From a virus, in IMG/VR virus record IMGVR_UViG_3300044858_003666, positions 1 to 39,186 of that record: a DNA stretch of 39,186 nucleotides; one strand, given 5' to 3'. The position numbers and the translations under genes are program-made. A model generated the notes under the pieces. It worked only from the letters and a program-made list of their open reading frames with translations. It was not told the origin of the DNA and searched no databases. Every line of letters starts with the position of its first letter. Within the stretch, counting starts at the first letter, position 1. This document shows, one piece after another, positions 35,283 to 39,186 of this stretch.

Positions 35283-35725
35283 TGCAGCTTTTGTTCAAAA
35301 GACCTGACGGAACCTTTGTCGCCGATCTTGGCACTGGCCCGTACCATGTAATCCCCGATGATGCATTTGCCCCGGCTGGCCTTTGGGATTGGGCAGTCGC
35401 AGAAGCGGCGCGGCTTGGCGATGATCTGCAATTCGAGCCGGGGCCACCCGCGCCAACGCCGGAAGAATTGCAGGCGGGATATACCGCCGCGATTGAGGGG
35501 CATGTAGAGGCCACGGCACGGGCGCGCGGATATACCTCGGCGGTATCCTGTGCGACCTACGCGACAAGCACAATCCCCGCATGGCAGGCCGAAGGCGCGG
35601 CGTTCGTGGCATGGCGTGATGCGGTTTGGACTGCGGCGCTGGCAATGCTGGCGGCGGTGCAGGCGGGCGGGGACATTCCAGAAAGCCCGATTGCGGGGCT
35701 TCCTGAAATGGAGTGGCCCGCATGA
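35279..35725 (+). CDS. Fibre-associated protein with DUF4376-like end
   Basis: 148 residues from the first of two ATGs at 35279, overlapping the upstream stop. QLLFKRPDGTFVADLGTGPY begins the chain; the second half (EGHVEATARARGYTSAVSCA, AWQAEGAAFVAWRDAVWTAA) is the DUF4376 pattern that ends many fibre or fibre-assembly proteins. It may be a chaperone for the fibre just upstream. Confidence 0.65.
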   Translation: MMQLLFKRPDGTFVADLGTGPYHVIPDDAFAPAGLWDWAVAEAARLGDDLQFEPGPPAPTPEELQAGYTAAIEGHVEATARARGYTSAVSCATYATSTIPAWQAEGAAFVAWRDAVWTAALAMLAAVQAGGDIPESPIAGLPEMEWPA

Positions 35726-35979
35726 CTTGGCTGGAACGCCTTGAGCAAATCGGAATTGCCGCAACTACTTCGATCATTGCGGCAATCGGCGCGGCGATTT
35801 GGTGGTTTGTCCGCGCGGTATTCACAGACCGGAGTCGGCTGTCGCTGCTGGAAAGGGAAATGCGCGACCGCGTGCAGCGGCATGACGATCTGCGCACCGA
35901 TGTAGCGCGGCAATTCGACAAGGTGGACGAAAAGCTGACCCGGATTGAGACGGTTCTGATTACGGAGAACCGCAAATGA
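35722..35979 (+). CDS. Membrane-anchored coiled-coil protein, lysis-cassette start
   Basis: 85 residues from ATG 35722 (ATGA overlap). One membrane segment (IAATTSIIAAIGAAIWWFVR) and a following charged helix (LSLLEREMRDRVQRHDDLRT) with coiled-coil character. Such proteins lie beside holins and endolysins; it could be a second holin, antiholin or i-spanin-like partner. The order here is this gene, endolysin, holin, spanins. Confidence 0.65.
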   Translation: MTWLERLEQIGIAATTSIIAAIGAAIWWFVRAVFTDRSRLSLLEREMRDRVQRHDDLRTDVARQFDKVDEKLTRIETVLITENRK

Positions 35980-36617
35980 GACAGCTTCTCGACTTCATTG
36001 CCGAACACGAAAGCGAAGGTGCTGCGCGCCGCTTGAATATCAGCGCCTATGACGTGATATGGGGCGGGATCAAAGGGGTGCATCGCGCGCCGAAACCGCT
36101 CACGCAAATGACCATCCGCGAAGTGCTGGCGTGGCAGGATCGTATCGACCCATTGTATCGCAGCGAAGCGGCGGGCCGGTATCAGATATTGGAAGACACC
36201 CTGCGCGATCTTTATGTCGAAGCGGGGATGACGCTGGACAGCAAGTTTGACAAAGCGGGGCAGGATCGGCTTGCAATGGCTTTGCTGAAACGCCGGGGCC
36301 TGGACAAGTTTCTTCACGGGTATTTGTCTGTCAACAAGTTCTGCAACGAGTTGGCGAAGGAATGGGCATCCCTGCCAGTAGTAGACGGGCCGAAGAAAGG
36401 CCGCAGCTATTACGCCGGGGACGGCTTGAACGCCGCCGGGGTGGACGTGGAACCTTTTGTTGCCGTGGTGCAATCAATGCGCCCGAAAGTCCCGCCCGCA
36501 ATGAACCTTGAAACCATCGGCGAGGCGCAAGCCTATGCGCCGCAACCGACCCCTTCGATGTGGGAATCCCTTATCGCCCTGATCATGGGCATGTTCGGAA
36601 AGGAACAACCGAAATGA
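35976..36617 (+). CDS. Endolysin, lambda R-type transglycosylase-like
   Basis: 213 residues, ATGA overlap. LLDFIAEHESEG has the likely catalytic Glu14 in the SEG motif; YDVIWGG (25-31), SEAAGRYQILEDTL and CNELAKEWASLP all align with the lambda R fold (YDVI-GG, AGRYQ, C-x-WASLP). It would cleave peptidoglycan glycan strands without hydrolysis. A C-terminal tail (MWESLIALIMGMFGKE) is hydrophobic and may tether it to the membrane; lambda R lacks this. The holin follows directly. Confidence 0.82.
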   Translation: MRQLLDFIAEHESEGAARRLNISAYDVIWGGIKGVHRAPKPLTQMTIREVLAWQDRIDPLYRSEAAGRYQILEDTLRDLYVEAGMTLDSKFDKAGQDRLAMALLKRRGLDKFLHGYLSVNKFCNELAKEWASLPVVDGPKKGRSYYAGDGLNAAGVDVEPFVAVVQSMRPKVPPAMNLETIGEAQAYAPQPTPSMWESLIALIMGMFGKEQPK

Positions 36618-36826
36618 ACCTTGCATCTGCTTCCCGGCTGATCGCTTACGGCGTGGGACTCGTCGCGTCGCTTCTGGCGCTGGCCGGATATGCCAAATTC
36701 GATATTCAGACCGGCACGCTGGATATTCTGCCGTTCAATATTTCGGTCGTCACGACTTGGGTTATTACGGCCTTCACCAATGCGCTTGCCGCCGTGGCGC
36801 TGCTTCGCGGCTGGGGCCGGAAATGA
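36614..36826 (+). CDS. Holin, two membrane segments
   Basis: 70 residues from ATG 36614 (ATGA overlap). Two hydrophobic segments, LIAYGVGLVASLLALAGYA and VVTTWVITAFTNALAAVALL, separated by a short polar turn (KFDIQTGTLD), with a basic tail (RGWGRK). Size, topology and position between endolysin and spanin genes support a class II-type holin that opens the inner membrane at lysis time. Confidence 0.75.
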   Translation: MNLASASRLIAYGVGLVASLLALAGYAKFDIQTGTLDILPFNISVVTTWVITAFTNALAAVALLRGWGRK

Positions 36827-37035
36827 CCTTTCCCCTGTACGCATACGCGGCGGCAGGGGGCCTTCTGGTGCTTGCCGCAGTCTATGCCATTGGAAGGCGA
36901 CATGCCCGCCAGCAGGCCAAATCTGAGGCCGCTACGGCCAAGCTGAAAACCATGAAAGAGGTACAGGCACATGCGCGCCAAGCCGAAACGCAAGATGATG
37001 ATGCTCTGGTCGCTCGGCTTACTCGCAAGCCTTAG
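36823..37035 (+). CDS. Inner-membrane spanin (Rz-like)
   Basis: 70 residues from ATG 36823 (ATGA overlap). An N-terminal membrane anchor (LYAYAAAGGLLVLAAVYAIG) is followed by a charged helix (RRHARQQAKSEAATAKLKTM) rich in Gln and Lys, the i-spanin layout. The o-spanin-like gene starts inside it in the +1 frame, as in classic embedded Rz/Rz1 pairs. It would span the periplasm and fuse the membranes at the end of lysis. Shorter than lambda Rz. Confidence 0.72.
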   Translation: MTFPLYAYAAAGGLLVLAAVYAIGRRHARQQAKSEAATAKLKTMKEVQAHARQAETQDDDALVARLTRKP

Positions 37036-37195
37036 CGCTTGTTCAGTGCCAGGTGACTTCTGCGAGGTTGTATCAGGTCCGATACAATTCCCGGAACAAG
37101 CGGCGGCGGTGGTGGTGCAAGGCGCACGCCCGGAAGCCGTGAAGATCGACACGCAAAACAGATACGGAGCCGCGCGGTGCGGCTGGAAAGGGTGA
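36971..37195 (+). CDS. Outer-membrane spanin lipoprotein (Rz1-like)
   Basis: 74 residues. A basic start (RAKPKRK) and hydrophobic stretch (MMMLWSLGLLASLSAC) end in the lipobox LSAC, so signal peptidase II would leave a lipidated Cys. The mature part (SVPGDFCEVVSGPIQF) is short and Pro/Gly/Val-rich, as o-spanins are. It overlaps the last 65 bases of the Rz-like gene in a different frame. Confidence 0.75.
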   Translation: MRAKPKRKMMMLWSLGLLASLSACSVPGDFCEVVSGPIQFPEQAAAVVVQGARPEAVKIDTQNRYGAARCGWKG

Positions 37196-37198
37196 ACT

Positions 37199-37600
37199 AT
37201 GGCTTTTCAATTTTCGGTAGCGGCACGTAACGCCGCGCTTGATGCAATCGAGACGGCGGCGGGGACTGGACCGACGCTAACAATCCGCACGGGTGCTGTC
37301 CCGGCCAACTGCGCAGCGGCGCGGACGGGTACGGTGCTGGCAACGCTGGTGCTTCCTTCGGATTGGCTTGCTGCGGCGTCGGGCGGGTCAAAGACCATCG
37401 CCGGTACGTGGCAGGACGCGGCGGCGGACGCCACGGGGACGGCGGCGCATTTCAGCATCGACCAAGGCGCAACCTGCCACCTGCAAGGCACGGTGACTGC
37501 CACGGGCGGCGGCGGCGATATGACGCTGGACAACGTGTCGCTTGCGACGGGCCAGCAGGTCACTGTCACGGCATTTACCCTGACCGCTGGCGGTGCCTGA
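37199..37600 (+). CDS. Hypothetical virion-associated protein
   Basis: 133 residues from ATG 37199, four bases after the spanin stop. FQFSVAARNAALDAIETAAG, LTIRTGAVPANCAAARTGTV and GDMTLDNVSLATGQQVTVTA form an Ala/Thr/Gly-rich beta protein of a type I know from phage late ends (often before fibre genes). Possibly a fibre or decoration module; no proof. Confidence 0.65.
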   Translation: MAFQFSVAARNAALDAIETAAGTGPTLTIRTGAVPANCAAARTGTVLATLVLPSDWLAAASGGSKTIAGTWQDAAADATGTAAHFSIDQGATCHLQGTVTATGGGGDMTLDNVSLATGQQVTVTAFTLTAGGA

Positions 37601-38046
37601 TGTTCTGGTCCATCTGGCGCGCGTTCTGGGAAGATTTGAACACGCCGGAGAATTATGCGGCGCAGCCGGTCTTAGGTTTAACCAATCAGGCGGGCCACAT
37701 GGCGGGCGCGTTCGTGTGGAGCGCCGGAATTGCATCGGCATGGACGCAGATTTTGGGCTGGGTGCCGTCGCTCTGGATCACGGCGGGCGCGGTCATTGCG
37801 GGCTATCTGATCGTAATTGAACTGGTCACGCAAAAATGGCAGGGCCGCGACACGATCAGCGACACGTCATTTTGGTCTCTTGGCGCGGTCTTGCCTGCAG
37901 TCGTGATCAGCCTGACACCATCGGGCCGCTGGATCAGGGTCGAAGAATTGTCATCCGGCTTTCTGTTCTGGCTGGCCTGCGCCACGGTGGCGCTGGTGCT
38001 TTATGTCTGGCCCCGTGCGAAGCGGGCCTATGGGGGTGATGAATGA
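37600..38046 (+). CDS. Multi-pass membrane protein
   Basis: 148 residues from ATG 37600 (TGATG overlap). After FWSIWRAFWEDLNTPENYAA come about four membrane segments (AGHMAGAFVWSAGIASAW, LWITAGAVIAGYLIVIELV, FWSLGAVLPAVVISL, FLFWLACATVALVLYVW) and a basic tail (PRAKRAYGGDE). It may act in lysis, superinfection exclusion or entry. Family not recognised. Confidence 0.65.
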   Translation: MFWSIWRAFWEDLNTPENYAAQPVLGLTNQAGHMAGAFVWSAGIASAWTQILGWVPSLWITAGAVIAGYLIVIELVTQKWQGRDTISDTSFWSLGAVLPAVVISLTPSGRWIRVEELSSGFLFWLACATVALVLYVWPRAKRAYGGDE

Positions 38047-38546
38047 CGCGCGAACAGAAGATTGCGGCAAAGGTGGCGGAAGCGCAGTTTGCCGGGATGG
38101 CGGAATCGGCTGTTGCCGCCGCGCTTAATGCGCCGGACCCGAATTTGCCCCTAACGCCGATGGCTTTCAACTGCCGGACGGTGGCAAAGCCCGCCGCCCT
38201 GAGCGGCGAACTGGGGATGCTCAAGGTGGTCGCGGAAGCAAACGCCATCCCGGCGGATATATCGCCGACCGGGCAACCAATCCCCATTCCGTCTTTGGCG
38301 ATGGCCGCCATTGAAACCTTGTTGGACGCGATAGAGCGCGAGCTTGAAGTGGACCCAACCCAACCGGGGGAAATGCTGCAGGTGTCTTCGATGTTGGACG
38401 GGATTGAAGCCTTGGGGCTGCTTTCCGCCACCACGAAAGCGGCCATTCTGGCGGGCACTGTGCGGCAGCAATCCTGGGCCGAGGCGAACGAATTTCCCGA
38501 TGGGGTAACGGCCGGTGATGTCGGCAAAGCAAGGGGGGCAATCTGA
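38043..38546 (+). CDS. Hypothetical phage protein, helical
   Basis: 167 residues, ATGA overlap. Ala-rich helices at the start (EQKIAAKVAEAQFAGMAESA), a Pro-rich middle (IPADISPTGQPIPIPSLAMA) and a helical second half (IETLLDAIERELEVDPTQPG, ALGLLSATTKAAILAGTVRQ). QQSWAEANEFPDGVTAGDV near the end recurs in unnamed late proteins of related phages. Function unknown; probably virion or fibre assembly. Confidence 0.6.
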   Translation: MTREQKIAAKVAEAQFAGMAESAVAAALNAPDPNLPLTPMAFNCRTVAKPAALSGELGMLKVVAEANAIPADISPTGQPIPIPSLAMAAIETLLDAIERELEVDPTQPGEMLQVSSMLDGIEALGLLSATTKAAILAGTVRQQSWAEANEFPDGVTAGDVGKARGAI

Positions 38547-38965
38547 TGTCGGTCGCAAAATGGGCAAGCCCCGGAAACCGCAGTTCCAACCTGGCCGGGG
38601 CCGCGCTGAACAGCCTGGCAAACGGCAGCGAAAGCGCCTTCATCGGCTATAACAACAGCACGGCGCGTGATCTTTACGCGACTGTCACCGTCAAGCTTGG
38701 GTCGCTGAACGCCGTTGCAGGCGGGTCGATCTCGCTGCGCGTCTATGCCGGGGACGGCACCGATACGCCAGACCGGGGGGCGGGGCCGTTCGACACCTAC
38801 ACGGCGGCGCTGATAGTCGGAACATCGGCCAAGGTTGCGGTCTTTCCAATGGTGCGGCTCTATCCGTTCCCCTGCCAGATGACGGTTGTCAACAACGCGG
38901 GCAACAGCACCCCGGCCAGCGGCAACGAAATCTACGTCACGCCCTTCAACGAGGATGTGACCTGA
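38546..38965 (+). CDS. Hypothetical late protein, beta-rich
   Basis: 139 residues, TGATG overlap. SVAKWASPGNRSSNLAGAAL, IGYNNSTARDLYATVTVKLG and YTAALIVGTSAKVAVFPMVR give a beta-sandwich-like pattern, with a Cys late in the chain (FPCQMTVVNNAGNS). It lies between two probable fibre-region genes and may be a virion surface or fibre protein. Confidence 0.6.
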   Translation: MSVAKWASPGNRSSNLAGAALNSLANGSESAFIGYNNSTARDLYATVTVKLGSLNAVAGGSISLRVYAGDGTDTPDRGAGPFDTYTAALIVGTSAKVAVFPMVRLYPFPCQMTVVNNAGNSTPASGNEIYVTPFNEDVT

Positions 38966-38966
38966 G

Positions 38967-39186
38967 ATGCCGCGCGGGGTTTCGCCGCTGGACGAGGCGC
39001 GGTTGCAGGGGCGGCTGTGGTCGCCGGAAGAACTGCGCCCGATTGCGTGGTACGACTCGTCTGATCTTTCGACGCTGACGCTTGGTGCCAGCGGCATCAC
39101 TGCATGGCGCGACAAACTCGGAAGGTCGGCCTTAAACTTGACCGCAACCGGCAATCCGGGGCTGGCTGCAGTCAACGCGCCTCCGG
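38967..39186 (+). CDS. Fibre/lectin-like protein, 3' end outside window
   Basis: ATG 38967, one base after the upstream stop; the frame is open to the window edge (at least 73 codons). ELRPIAWYDSSDLSTLTLG and ITAWRDKLGRSALNLTA form the start of a concanavalin/LamG-like domain frequent in phage fibres (WYDASD...W-D-KSG pattern). It probably continues into a receptor-binding protein. Confidence 0.65.
   Translation, partial: MPRGVSPLDEARLQGRLWSPEELRPIAWYDSSDLSTLTLGASGITAWRDKLGRSALNLTATGNPGLAAVNAPP

Noticed and set aside
35295-36473. Minus-strand frame of 392 codons
   Set aside because: Antisense to the fibre-associated, membrane and endolysin genes; composition is that of a high-GC shadow frame.
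37934-39175. Minus-strand frame of 413 codons
   Set aside because: Antisense to four tightly coupled late genes; no start signal or domain.

Overview
The window is a dense, mosaic genome segment of a temperate tailed phage (siphovirus type), seen either as a phage genome or as a prophage. GC content is high, neighbouring genes mostly overlap by ATGA/GTGA, and several families (the tail protein at 25824-26471, the protease-capsid fusion, the short tape measure) are ones I associate with phages of Alphaproteobacteria, especially Rhodobacterales. The host assignment is inference. Both ends cut through a gene, so the window is not a complete genome, and I see no integrase in it.

Layout. (1) 1-5447, minus strand: leftward early operon. 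It holds a recombination set (Sak4-like annealing ATPase, SSB-like protein with an acidic IPF tail, Ref-like RecA-dependent nuclease, an HNH protein) and small accessory genes. (2) 5448-6204: immunity region with an XRE repressor and two mirror-image promoter/operator blocks. Each block has one strong and one weak 17-bp operator, with starts exactly 34 bp apart. (3) 6205-12247, plus strand: rightward early operon with a Cro-like regulator, VRR-NUC-like nuclease, beta-class DNA methyltransferase, stand-alone DnaA domain IV, Mom-like DNA-modification protein, DUF1376-type replication protein, PAPS-reductase-like PP-loop enzyme, TSCPD-domain protein and a NusG-like transcription factor. (4) 12248-14041: an RNA-rich zone with hairpins, three consecutive stem-closed elements (two with tRNA features but no normal anticodon arm), a canonical tRNA-Trp, an HNH gene and two complementary tRNA fragments. 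(5) 14092-16711, minus strand: small accessory genes behind repeated leaders, with a seven-copy repeat at one end. (6) 16764-39186, plus strand: late region with terminase, gpW-like protein, portal, an inserted two-gene cassette, ClpP-protease/capsid fusion, head-tail genes, tail tube, frameshifted tail chaperones, tape measure, tail tip, hub, fibre genes, lysis cassette (endolysin, holin, embedded Rz/Rz1) and further fibre-type genes.

How it works together. The repressor and Cro-like protein should compete at the four operators to set lysis or lysogeny. The early operons would supply recombination, replication and DNA protection; methyltransferase plus Mom-like protein suggest anti-restriction base modification. 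The NusG-like protein is the last gene before the RNA zone and late region, so it is the best candidate for controlling late transcription by antitermination. The most unusual parts are the anticodon-less tRNA-like cluster, the split tRNA around tRNA-Trp and HNH, and the cassette between portal and capsid genes, which has its own leader, a sequestered ribosome site, two unassigned genes, a 5-nt-periodic GGCNN tract and a UUCG terminator.
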